Translations under genes and position numbers: made by a program | Part shown: positions 34,133-44,650 of the stretch, one piece after another | Position numbering within the stretch: position 1 is the first letter of the stretch | Layout of the letters: each line of letters begins with the position of its first letter | The notes under the pieces: generated by a model | Told to the model about the DNA's origin: nothing | What the model saw: only the letters and a program-made list of their open reading frames with translations | The model's database searches: none | Assembly (NCBI GenBank): GCA_023512835.1 | Contig: CM042088.1 | Span: 12,082,078-12,146,077, forward strand | Reading direction: 5' to 3' | Source of the DNA: Taxillus chinensis | Lineage: Eukaryota; Streptophyta; Magnoliopsida; Santalales; Loranthaceae | DNA: 64,000 nt

Positions 34133-35645
34133 TGATAACGTGCATTTTATGCCGTTATTCTAGTGTTTATTTAGGATGTTTAAGAGCATGATTAGAGCCT
34201 TATTGCTTCATATATCATATATATTTGCTCTAACCCCTAGGAAGATGCTAGTTGCAAATACATGCGTTTTTAAGCTGTTTTGGCAGGTTTTGGACCTCAC
34301 TTTTGACATAGTAGATGGCCTCAAACAATTTGCGTGCAAGAACAAAAGTTTCTTAGAATGATGTCCTCTACCTACCACAGAAATTTCAGAGCATTTGGAG
34401 CTGAACGTGAATTCACCCATTTTACGTGCAAGCCTATTTTTGCCTCTCAGGCCTCTACAGGATGCAAGGAAGCTTGGGGAGAAGTTTGAGCTGATTTGGA
34501 GGTGCACGTGAATTCACCATATCACGTGCAAATTGGCGTGCAGAGATATTTTTGGACCGATCCAATCGTTTTTCCATGCTGATCATTTGTTCCTGAAGGC
34601 CCAAGTCCAAATTGTGGATGGAAGATAGAGATTTTAAAGTTTCGAGTGTTACTTATCAAAACTACGCCGTTTTGATAAGTGGGCTAGGTTACACACCTCA
34701 AAGCCCATCCAAACTCTATAAATACAAGCCTCCATGCCTCTGCTATCCAGGCCTAACCCCCCTACACGTTTTAGAGAGAGAGAGAGGCTCCACGACTTGG
34801 AGGTGCTCCTTGACCTAGAGAGAGCAGCCGTCGCCGCGTCGCCGCAGCGCCCGTCGCGGATTTTGGAGCCTGGATTTGAAGCTTTCTTGTGCGCGTGATC
34901 AAGAAGAAGATGTTTAGCTTTTCTGCTATGGTTTTGCTTGTAATCATGCGTGAGTAGTCTTTTAATCTAGGGGAGCAATGTAGCCCCCTTGTTGCTTTCT
35001 TGTGTTTATGAATATTGGGTTTTGGATGATTGAGTTTTGCATGTTTTATGAATCTGTTCTTAATTCTATCTTTGGATGTACACCTTGGTATTCTTAGCCC
35101 TAGTCTGGGGGTGGATTGAGATTCATAACTTATTTGTAATTGGTGTGATCATTATCCTTTTGCAAGTATGATTTATTGGCTTTGCATGTTTGTGTGTTTA
35201 GATGACCATTCTGGCATACAACTCTTAAAAGGACCTCAATGACCATTTGTTGTCCTTGGCTTGTGTTTAGCATGTTTTCAATCGGACAACCCTAATACCA
35301 TGAACCAAGTAGAGATAACATAGGGAGGTGAAATTGTGACCCTAGATGCTTTTAATCCTTGAATCTCAATCCTAAAATCAGTTTACTTTCTTTGTTTGTT
35401 CGGAAAACCAAATAAAAATTAGATCTTTAGTTTAAAAAAAGAAAACTTTTTGCCAAGACATTTTATAGAACAAGAGTAATTGGGTGATTTGATTTGAGAA
35501 CTAGAGAACTAGGTTAATCCCTGTGGGTTCGACCCCTTTCTTTGTCGCTATTCTTTTAGTGCAAACTTAGGGAATTTATTATTTTGAAGAGAGATTTAAC
35601 GACGTTAGCTAGCTCTTTTAGAGAGGCTAAAAATCTTGTCTGTCA
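34133..35645 (+). repeat. 3' LTR of complete Athila-like element
   Basis: 1513 bp, start TGATAACG, end GTCTGTCA. Near-identical to the 5' LTR. Near-palindrome at 34655-34676, TATA box at 34717-34724. Followed by the target duplication CAGTG at 35646-35650 and then part 2 of the host LTR. Confidence 0.95.
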
Positions 35646-35650
35646 CAGTG

Positions 35651-35669
35651 AAGAACTCAAATCCCTAAT
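35651..35669 (+). repeat. Host chromovirus LTR, part 2 of 4
   Basis: Only 19 bases of the interrupted LTR lie between the Athila-like element and the solo LTR that follows; the last five, CTAAT, are duplicated at 37599-37603. Confidence 0.7.
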
Positions 35670-37598
35670 TGTAAGGACCCGTACCTTGAGTTAGTCACGT
35701 TAGTCACGCTTTGCCTTCCGAGTAGAGTTTTTCTAGATTTTGACCTAGTGAATGGGCTCAAATGAATTCACTGCAAAAGGAAAGATGCTTGAATGATGTC
35801 CTCTATCTACCACGAAGTTTCAGGCCAAACGGACGTGGATGTGAGGTGCACGTGATATGGGTCCAATTCACGTGCAAGTGTGGTTGTCTTCTAAATGATG
35901 CAGGAGGCTAGGGGGTGAAGTTTGAGAGCTTTGGAGTCCATTTGGAGTTGCACGTGAATTGGGAATTCACGTGCAAATTGGCGTGCAGCCATATTTTTGC
36001 ATGGTTCCCTTGGTTTTGACTTCTAATGATCTTTCTCCAAAGGACCATGTTGAAATTCCGAGTATTTTGGCCTATAGGGTGCGGAAAGGTGCTAACTTGT
36101 GTGATCAAAACTACGTCGTTTTGATCCCGGGTTTACTTAATCAAAACTACGTCGTTTTGATGTGGGTAGTGTCATATAATGAGGGCTTGAGTTTGAGTTT
36201 AGGGGTTCTTGTGTCCCCCCCCGCCCTTGCCGGAGAGAGAGAGAGAGAGAGAGGAGACCCGGCCCCAATGCCGTGGTGGTTCGCGTCGTTGGAGCCGCCG
36301 CCAGCGTGGAGGTTAGGACAAAAGCCCGAGGTAGGGGTTCATGTTCTCCTAACTCTCCTCCTCGCTTTTAGGATGTTCACCTATATATATATATATATGT
36401 AAATCCATATAGGTGTGATCTCCTATATGGATGTTGGCCTTCAGGGCATGTTGTGTTGATTCCGATGTTAATTTGGCCCGAGGATTTTCCCGGGTTTGTT
36501 TATGCCCACCATGTGTTTGATGAAATGTCTAAGAGGTCTGCACATTATGTGTTTGATAAAATGTCCGTGAGGCCCGCATGCCATGTATTCAATATGATGC
36601 CCGTGAGACCTTGTATATGGGTGTTTGATGATATACCCGTGTGACTGGTGTACCGTGTTTGATTTGTATTTGATTTTAAGCCTATGAGGCTGATGTGTGT
36701 GGCTTGCACCCGACCATGTTGGTCCTTCCGAGATAAAGTGTAAATGATGTCTGAGTTTACATGTTGAGATGTAATGTTATGCTGTTCGTTGATCCGTTTG
36801 AGATTGAGCCGAGATACGGGCCCAAGAGCCGGACCCCTTTGAGATTTGGCCAGGACGTGGTCCCGAGTCTCGGTGTAGCACTCACGACGGTGGGCTAAGT
36901 CTACACCCATTCCCGAGGGTAGATAGGCGCCCGAGGAGGTGGTTGACCATATCGACTCGGGTGGAAAATGTTGCTTGGTGTCCATGCAACTTGCCCGAAT
37001 GTGGTATGTCATGTCGCCGTGGTGGCGGGGTGTCCTCCGCCCTTCGGTGCGGGTTCGGGTAAAGAGTGTTTCTGGGTGATGTTTGCTGCGTTAGCCTTAG
37101 GCACGACACGAGCACAGCATACACTATCATGCATGTTGTACGGGACGGGTGCGGGGAGACCGGATCCCCTCGAGCCGTGGTTTGCTCACCCCTCCTATAA
37201 CTTGTTCTTTTTACGGGGTTTCCGGTAGGTGAAGGCCGAGGAGCTAGGTCCCCGAGGCTGAAAGCTTTATATTATTTCCTTTGTTCTGTCCCCCCGGTTT
37301 TATGTGTTTGGATTTTGGTTTGGTTTTATTGATGGCTTCATAGGGGTTTTCCCTCCCCCACCGCCGGTTGTAATGAACATTTAGTCTTTGAAATAAAATA
37401 AAATGAGATGTTGTTATTCAATTTGTGTTTGTGTGCATGGTTTGGGAACAGGAGCTGCCCCTTGGCATGTTGCCTGATTGTGCGAGTTTGGGACAGCACC
37501 CGTGCTAGAGTCCTTTTAAGGTGCTTCACCAACCCCTTGTCCCTTCGGGTGCGGGCATGGGCAGTCACTACTCATTTCCAAGTGGAAGGAATGGGCGG
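35670..37598 (+). mobile_element. Solo chromovirus LTR with Athila-like U3
   Basis: 1929 bp, start TGTAAGGACCCG. Its 3' part carries CACCAACCCCTTGTCCC and GGTGCGGGCATGGG like the other chromovirus LTRs, but it stops at GGGCGG without the usual GTGACA end. Flanks CTAAT on both sides support a target duplication. The U3 (35730-36170) resembles the Athila-like U3 and carries two ACGT-core near-palindromes (36104-36125, 36140-36161) and a GA run at 36232-36252. No PBS or coding region follows. Confidence 0.78.
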
Positions 37599-37603
37599 CT
37601 AAT

Positions 37604-38305
37604 TGTCATACGTGCTTGCCTTTTTGGGAGAGAGAAAGAGGAGAGGAGAAAGCGAAATTGATGATCTGGAGCTCAAATCGACCAAAGTTGAGGTAGGGAT
37701 TCATTCTTCTCACTCCTATGTTGTCGATTATACTTGCTAGAGTAGCTAAAACATGTGATTTAACTCCCAATTCGTGGAATTGGAAGTATGAACCCTAGAG
37801 TTTGAGAAACTCAATTTATGTTGTTTTGGTATGAATTGATGTTGTTTTGGTAGCCTAAGATGGCTAGGATGAGTTAGAAAGCCATTTGGGGGATGAATTA
37901 GTGTTTAAAAATGGATATTTAATGGGTATAATTGGGTTTTCGGACAAAATCGGGAAGAATGCAGTCGACGGTTCGCGACTGGGGAATCGCTCGAGGCTAG
38001 CATCGAGCAAAGCTTCGAGCAGAGTGTCGAGCAGAGCATCGAGCAGAGAGCTTCGAGTAAGAGTGTCAAGCAGAGTGTAGTGTCGAGCATAGTTTCGAGC
38101 AGTGTCGAGCAGGGTATCTCGAGCAGTTAGACAGTGTAGTTGCCAATGTATGTTACCAGGGTGCCTGGACTCATTTACAATGTAACCATTAAGCCTAAGC
38201 ATTATACTTAAGTTATAATGTAAATAAGGAAATACCCCCATTTGGATTCAAACAAAACATACTAGAAAATCAAATTCCTACTCCTTCAAAATGTGAAAAA
38301 TGGGA
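37604..38305 (+). repeat. Host chromovirus LTR, part 3 of 4
   Basis: Collinear with about 59560-60416 of the sister LTR: GA-rich leader, AACCCTAGA segment, the TCGAGCAGAGTG-type minisatellite at 37965-38130, then the stem-loop arms at 38173-38186 and 38212-38225, then CATTTGGATTCAAA. Interrupted at 38306 by the SIRE-like element with TSD TGGGA. Confidence 0.85.
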
Positions 38306-39607
38306 TGTTGGATCAAACCGAGAATTTGGATAATGTGGAACAAACCCTATGTAATTTGACTCAAGATGTTTCATGTTTACCATTAAGTCTGTGCATACGA
38401 GTTAACTCTAAATCCGGACCTACTCATGTGAGGACAAAGTAAAGGACAGGATACATAATCCTGATCCGGATCATCATGAGTGTCATCATTCACTTGGTAT
38501 ATAACCAAGTCATCATCCGGAGTAAGGACCCTTCGTGCTGATTAAATACTTGACAAAATGACTAGGAACCCGCGTCTAACACTCAACTAGATTATGTCAA
38601 TTAATGCAGAGTAAGTTCCTAAGTCTACATTTTGCACGGAGTAGAAGAGACTTGTGAGAGAGAAAGAATCGAAGTTGTCACTCCACCAGACTAAGGAAAA
38701 GAAGACACGGACGAAGAAATCCGAGTCTGTCATTCGAGCGGAGTAAGGACAACTGTTGCGGAGTAAGGACATCAAATGCGGAATAAGGAATCCGAACCAT
38801 TGCTCATGCGGAGTAAGGAAGCGCTGATGCGGAGTAAGCTCTCCGAACCACTACTCATGCGGAGTAAGGAAGCGCTGACACGGAATAAGGATTCCAGGAC
38901 TTCATTCATACGGAGTAAGCAATCACTGATACGGAGTAAGGATCCGAGCTTCATTCATGCGGAGTAAGGAACCTTGCAACAGACCAAGAAGACGCTGCTT
39001 CATCTCTCCAAGCCGCAATTAATGCTAGCAGCTCGCTACGTCCCGATGTAAGACAAACTCATTGAATACCTAAATTGTCTAACACGTGGAACACACGGAG
39101 ATGTGGACGCAGTCTCAAATGCAATTGGAATCAAGCAAAGAATTCATTACAACTTATGCTTCCAATATTTCGAGCTCCACATCCGCAGCAGTTAAAGCTT
39201 CAGCATTTTCCGATGAAGAACTTCAATGCTCCACACTACTCGGAAAATGCAGTTCGAAGATAGATTCCTAGGATGTCTATATATATGCCTGAAGCAATGT
39301 AAATATAAATGCGCGTGCATACTTGTACTCATATACTCATAAGCGTATATCTTGTAAAGAGCCAAAAATAGAGATTTACAGCCAGGTGTGTGTAACCATA
39401 AACAAAAGTGTTGTGCTGTAATCAGCTAAAATGCTGTTTTGCTTTGTTGTAATTATCTTCAGATAATAAAACAACATACTTCCACTACCTAGTTAATCTT
39501 CCGCATTGATTTTATCTGTTTAACCAGAGTGAGTGTCTAGCCATTAAGAGAGAGAAAGATTTTTCAAAGAGCCTATTCACCCCCCTCTAGGCTCTCCGGG
39601 ACCAACA
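38306..39607 (+). repeat. 5' LTR of SIRE-like element
   Basis: 1302 bp, TGTTGGATC to GGGACCAACA. From about 38517 to 38970 it has about 14 copies of a GCGGAGTAAGG-like motif at 20-50 bp spacing. A TATA-like CTATATATATGC lies at 39278-39289. The 3' end has CACCCCCCTCTAGGC, typical of SIRE LTRs. Confidence 0.95.
38517..38970 (+). repeat. Clustered GGAGTAAGG motifs in LTR U3
   Basis: About 14 near-copies of (G/A)CGGAGTAAGG, some as CGGAATAAGG, in 450 bp upstream of the TATA-like site. The cluster recurs at about 51068-51526 in the 3' LTR. Probable multi-copy enhancer-like array; the binding factor is unknown. Confidence 0.65.
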
Positions 39608-39609
39608 AG

Positions 39610-39622
39610 TGGTATTAGAGCC
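39610..39622 (+). promoter_or_regulatory. Primer-binding site, tRNA-iMet type
   Basis: TGGTATTAGAGCC starts two bases after the LTR end. The consensus is TGGTATCAGAGCC, so there is one C-to-T change. Confidence 0.85.
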
Positions 39623-39669
39623 AGGTTGTACCTACTCGTAGAGATCCCTCACTCCCTCTCAACTTAAGA

Positions 39670-41969
39670 ATGGCCGAAGAAAGCAGCATGCTATTCAACA
39701 CCCGCCTCAACTCCGGGGGAGCTCAAGAGCCTCTTCCCAACCGAAGCAGCAGTGAAAATGTTGATCCACCTCAACCTGCTGCTGCCGCTGCTCCTCAACC
39801 ACGGAGTTCAGGCTACACTTTAAGTAAACCGCCAAAGTTCACACCAGAGCTTTTCTCCCAGTGGAAAGCTCGCCTGAAGATGTTCATGACCTGTCATGAT
39901 CATCTAATATGGCCTTGTCTTCATCAGGAGCTTCCTATTCCGATGACCATCGGAGAAAATGGGGTCAGGAGCTCAAAGACTGATGCTGAACTCACTCACG
40001 ATGAAAGAGCCTGGCAATATGCCAGTGAAAAGGCTCTGGCTTACGTGACATCGTCCTTGGATTCAGAGGCTTTCACGGACGTCCAGGGCTGCACGACAGC
40101 AAAAGCTGTGTGGGACAAATTGACTATTCTATATGACGGAAGTCAGTCTTAGATGCAGAACGTCATTTGCGCTCTCAGACAGAACTTTGAGAGCTTCAAC
40201 CACAAACCTGGCGAATCCATGGAGAGCATCTATCGGCGATTCGGCAAGCTCATCCTGGAATTGAAAGCTGTCAACGAGCACTACACTCAATTCCAAATAA
40301 ATGACAAGTTCTTTCGTTCCTTGCCGGATTGCTATTACTCCAAGCAGCTCCAGATGCAATCCAAAGACAACTGGCAGTATGCTCCCCTTGAAGAGCTATA
40401 TAGAGAGCTACGGACTCATGAGGTTAGATTCAAATACACTGACCAAGACGAGAAGATAGCTTGGAGAGAAAAGGGGGTAGCTCTTAAGGCTACGGCTGGA
40501 CCAAGCATGCTGGCGGAGGATGATACGGAAGAGTCAGAAAACTCTGACTCGGACATGGAAGAAGAAATAGCACTCCTGGTAAAATCCTTCACATGATTTC
40601 TACGGAAAAGCAGAAAAGGATTCAGAAGAGGTTCTTCCTCATCCTCGAGAAGGAAGGAGCAGTCGGAGCTAACATCCCAAGACTGCTACAATTGCGGGAA
40701 ACCTAGTCATTGGGCCAAGGACTGTAGATCCAAATCCAAGATGGCCGACAAGGATGACAAGGTTAAATCCTGACGCTCCACCTCAGACAACAGCAAGACG
40801 AAGAGAAGGCGTTCGTCTCAAAATACAACAGTGGTTCGGAAGAAGAAGATGAATCTTCAGACGACGAACCAACGGAAAAGGTGAACGTCTGCCTTATGGC
40901 AAATGCTGAGGTACCTTCTATCTCTGAGCTCATGAGTAAATTAGAATCTCTCACTGCTGAACGTGATCATGAAAAGAATGAGAGACTAATAATTACTCAA
41001 ATGTATCAAGATATGAGTAGTCAGACTAAACGACTAAAACTTACTGTTTCTAAACTTGAAAAGGACATAGTTGACTACCGTAGCAGGGAGGTTTGGTATC
41101 ACGACCTAAGAGCTGAAAATCACTTGCTGAATACCAATCTCACAGGCCTAAATGTAAATTTTAAACGACTCGAAAATGAACTTGAAAAGGAAAAGGAAAT
41201 CAATCGTAAATGCCTAAAATCCGGGGAAATAGCCTCTACGTTTAGAACTAATCTTGACAATATCCGAGTCAAACCTGGCCTAGGATCCGAATCCACTTCC
41301 ACTGCTCCAGCTACCGAGTACCCTCCGGACTACACTCCAAAACTAACCAACCTATATCCTGTTAGTACGTCTAAACCGTTGGATGGTTTTGTTTCAGGTG
41401 GCACCATAGTTTATGACTGTGGAAGAGAGGTTGTTACTGCTAATCCCGAAGTAGTAGCACCCGTACCAAACGATGAAGGGAAGGCTGCTGCAGTTAAAGT
41501 CGAAACTGCAGCACCCATAAACAAACGAAAGGCTAAGGCTGACGCATCCAGGGCCAAAAGCGCGTCACCCGTTCGCAAAGGATTAGGCCATAGGGAACAG
41601 AGTAGAAAACCTGTAAAACCTAAGAAACCTGTATCCCCTGTTGTAACTCCTCATCACAGTGTCTGTTTGATATGTCGTGAAATAGGTTATTATCACTATG
41701 AGTGTTGGAGTCTATCTGATGACTGGTTATGTAATCACTTTTCAATCAATAAAAATCCAGTTGTCAAAAAGGGTTCTTGTTGGAAAGCTAAATCTAAAAC
41801 TCCTCGGAGTATTTCACCTAAGAAAACCCAAGTTAAAGAAGCAACTAAGACGGAAAAGGCTAAGTCAACTTGGAAAGTTAAAGTTCCTAGTAACATAAAA
41901 TCCGGAATAGTTGACACTGTTGTTGCTTCTCCTAACCGCCCAAAACAAGTTTGGGCCCCAAAAATGTAA
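39670..41969 (+). pseudogene. gag: Gag of SIRE-like element
   Basis: ATG at 39670. PPKFTPELFSQWKARLKMFM and WQYASEKALAYVTSSLDSEA are UBN2-type copia gag. TAG at 40150-40152 and TGA at 40594-40596 interrupt one frame that otherwise runs on to a zinc knuckle at 40684-40725 (C-X2-C-X4-H-X4-C, CYNCGKPSHWAKDC). A frame break near 40770 leads to an acidic Ser/Glu stretch and an open frame 40881-41969 with a coiled-coil-like Leu/Glu/Lys region, a basic Lys/Pro region and VCLICREIGYYHYECW. The long tail beyond the knuckle is typical of SIRE/Maximus. Ends at TAA 41967-41969. Confidence 0.88.
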
Positions 41970-41999
41970 TCTGTTGTCTTGCAGGAGCATCTATGGAAT

Positions 42000-42804
42000 T
42001 CACTACCATCTCACTTGAAGTCAAAGATCAATTAAAGCAAGTGGATACTCGATAGCGGATGCTCCGTACATATGACGGGTAATAAGTCTCTGCTCGTGGA
42101 TGTTAGTGACAAACAAGGCCCATCCGTAACATATGGTGACAACAGTAAAGGTAAGACTGTGGGGTATGGCACTTTAACCAACGGCTATGTATCAATTACT
42201 AAGGTTGCATTAGTCGAAGGTTTGAAGCATAATCTGCTGAGTGTCAGTAATTTATGTGACAAAGGATTAACAGTTTCCTTTTTGTCAAACACTTGCACAG
42301 TTAGAGATAACTTATCCGGAGATATTAAGTTATCCAGATCTAGAGATGGGGACATATACTCTGTGGTCTTAAGAAATAATTCTTCTGACCCTGTATGCTT
42401 TCTCACTACAGCATCACATGAAGATAGTTGGCTATGGCACAAGCATTGCGCACATCTAAATTTTAAGACCTTGTCTAAATTAGCGTCGCTTGATCTGGTC
42501 ACTAGTCTGCCTAAACACAAATACTCCAGAGATACTCTCTGTAGAGAATGTCAACTTGGCAAATAGACCAAACATAGCTTTAAGAGCAAATCAGTAAATT
42601 CAATAACTGCTCCTTTACAACTTCTTCACATGGACCTATGTGGTCCCATTTCTGTTTCTTCACTTGTTGGTGCGAGATACACCCTAGTGGTTATCGATGA
42701 CTTCACTAGATACACATGGGTGTTGTTCCTGAAGTCTAAGGATCAAACCCTTGAACACCTTGTAGATCTCTTCAACTGGATAAGCAATTCACAAGGACTG
42801 AGCA
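42000..42804 (+). pseudogene. pol: Copia protease and N-terminal integrase, truncated
   Basis: Protease motif LDSGCSVHMTG at about 42048-42080, then GLKHNLLSVSNLCDKGLTVSF. The GAG-pre-integrase zinc region reads WLWHKHCAHLNF to CRECQLGK, followed by TAG at 42564-42566. The integrase core starts with [16 protein letters not shown] (first catalytic Asp) and [14 protein letters not shown], and is cut at 42804 by the TRIM-like element. Second Asp, Glu, RT and RNase H are not found anywhere else in the element. Confidence 0.9.
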
Positions 42805-43311
42805 TGTAACGACCCATGAGTAGGTGTTAGTCCCACATTGCTTGGTGAGGAGAACAAAGTCCGCCTTATAGGAGGGGACGGATACCTCACCTCACAGGGG
42901 ACGCGTTTTGGGCGAGGCCTAAAGACAAAACCGTGCGGAGTAGGCCATGAGGGCGAGGCCCAAGACTGGTTGGCCAAAGCGGACAAAATTCTTGTGACGG
43001 GTATGAGCTGGGCTATCTCGGATGGTATCAGAGCCAAACCCGGAGTGGTGTGCCATGGTCCCACGGGGACGTGGGCCTCCTAAGGGGGGTGGATTGTAAT
43101 GACCCATGAGTGGGTGTTAGTCCCACATTGCTTGGTGAGGAGAACAAAGTCCACCTGATAGGAGGGGACGGATACCTCACCTCACAGGGTCGCGTTTTGG
43201 GCGAGGCCCAAAGACAAAACCGTGCGGAGCAGGCCATGAGGGCGAGGCCCAAGACTGGTTGGCCAAAGCGGACAAAATTCTTGTGACGGGTATAGGCTGG
43301 GCTATCTTGGA
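42805..43311 (+). mobile_element. TRIM-like miniature LTR element, 507 bp
   Basis: Two direct repeats of 218 and 217 bp (42805-43022 and 43095-43311) with few differences enclose 72 bp that begin with the iMet PBS TGGTATCAGAGCC (43023-43035) and end with AAGGGGGGTGGAT, a polypurine-like tract. This is the design of a terminal-repeat retrotransposon in miniature with no coding capacity. The LTR start TGTAA(C/T)GACCC equals that of the chromovirus LTRs; the LTR end GGA lacks the canonical CA. Preceded by GAGCA; the 3' flank is interrupted after GA by the next LTR. Confidence 0.75.
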
Positions 43312-43997
43312 GATGTAATGACTCGTGTGTAAGAAGTTAACCACAAACACCTCAGATGTTGGTGCACAAGTTTGAGGTAAGAGATGAGCCCAAGAGGGGA
43401 CTTTTGGGAGGTGCATGTGACAAGTGATAACGTACATTTATGCCCTAGGAAGATGTTATGCATATACATGCGGTTTTAAGCTGTTTTGGCAGATTTTGGA
43501 GCTCACTTTTGGTATAGTAGATGGCTTCAAACAATTAGCGTGCAAGAACAAAAGTTGCTTAGAATGAGGTCCTCTATCTACCACAGAAATTTCAGAGCAT
43601 TTGGAGCTGCACGTGAATTCACCCATTTCACGTGCAAGCATATTTTTGCTTCTCAGACCTCTACAAGATGCAAGGAGGCTTGGGGTGAAGTTTGAGTGCA
43701 TTTGGAGCTGCACGCGAATTGGGGAATTGGCGTTCAAACTGGCGTGCAGGCATGTTTTTGCATGGTTACCTTGGTTTTGTCATTCTAATCATCTTTTCCC
43801 AAAGGACCATGTTGGAATTATGAATATTTTGGTGTGTATGGATGTGGGAAGGTCATAGCTTGTTCCATCAAAACTACGTCGTTTTGATCTTTGGGATTCA
43901 CTTAATCAAAACTACGTCGTTTTGATGTTGTGTTGTCTATATAAGGAGGAGAAGCCCCTCTGTTTTAGGTTTAGGGTTTGTTGCTCCACCAGCCGTC

Positions 43998-44008
43998 GCA
44001 GAGAGAGA

Positions 44009-44043
<35 letters not shown>
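43998..44043. repeat. GA microsatellite
   Basis: About 45 bases of nearly pure GA dinucleotides just downstream of the TATA box, in the R/U5 part of the LTR. Shorter GA runs occupy the same place in other LTRs of the window (25270, 34770, 36232, 59590). Confidence 0.85.
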
Positions 44044-44046
<3 letters not shown>

Positions 44047-44519
44047 AGGAGAGCTTCTGGTGGCTGCCGGAGCGTCTTGCGTGGGTGGTCGGAGTCTTGC
44101 GTGGAAGCGGGAGCAGGAGAACATACAAGGTAGGGGTTCTGTTATTCCTAAATCCTCCTCTGTTCTAGGGTTCTACGGCAGATTATGGATTATATCTATT
44201 TATATATATATATGTAATCCATATAGGTGTGATCTCCTATATGGATGTTGGCCTTCAATGGCATTTTGGTGTGATTCTGTTGTTACATGTTATATGTGCG
44301 ATGAAATGCCTGTGTGAATATAGCTGTGTGTATATGCCTATTACATGTTTGGTAATATGCCTGTGTGGCTAGACTTGTGATTTGGTGTATGTATGCATGC
44401 TGGGTGTTTGTTCTATTGCCTGAATGGCTGGGTTTGTGCACTTGTGAATGGGTGCACACCAAGTATTTGGTTTTATGCTTAAGTGACCGTAGTGTGTGTT
44501 GTGTGCATGACTGTGGTAT

Positions 44520-44650
44520 CTGGCCTGAAGAGGCGGTTAAATTACTTTGGCTGGGAGGTGGTTAAACCAGTGGCCTGAAGAGGCGGTTAAACTACTTTGC
44601 CTGAGAGGCGGTTAAATCAGTGGCCTGAAGAGGCGGTTAAATTACTTGCT
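44520..44650. repeat. 55-bp tandem repeat in LTR, about 2.5 units
   Basis: GGCCTGAAGAGGCGGTTAAA recurs three times with spacers containing GGCTGGGAGG or GCCTGAGAGG. It corresponds in place and motif (CCTGAGAGG) to the larger array at 52430-52930 of the host chromovirus LTR. Confidence 0.75.

Larger units (their letters stand above)
24643..35645 (+). mobile_element. Complete Athila-like Ty3/gypsy retrotransposon, 11.0 kb
   Basis: Bounded by LTRs of 1509 and 1513 bp that start TGATAACG and end TCA, flanked by the 5-bp target duplication CAGTG at 24638-24642 and 35646-35650. Internal order is PBS, gag, protease (DLGAS type), RT, RNase H, integrase, conserved GGGAGGCAACCCA block, U3-like block, remnant of the C48 ORF, long 3' region. 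The LTRs differ mainly by single-base length changes, so insertion is recent. Coding regions carry many frame breaks. It is inserted in the core promoter of a chromovirus LTR. Confidence 0.95.

Noticed and set aside
36453..36644. Short ORF with repeated HHVFDEMS / HYVFDKMS units, resembling PPR repeats
   Set aside because: Units arise from short tandem GTGTTTGATGA-type repeats within a solo LTR; only about 60 codons, no full 35-residue helix pairs, no context of a host gene.
39610..39622. tRNA gene fragment
   Set aside because: TGGTATNAGAGC next to LTR ends (39610, 43023, 45173, 54175, 61438) is a primer-binding site; no cloverleaf can be built around it.
43922..44317. 131-codon ORF with Arg/Glu run
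   Set aside because: Created by the GA microsatellite in an LTR R/U5 region; the antisense Ser/Leu frame is equally long. No family match.
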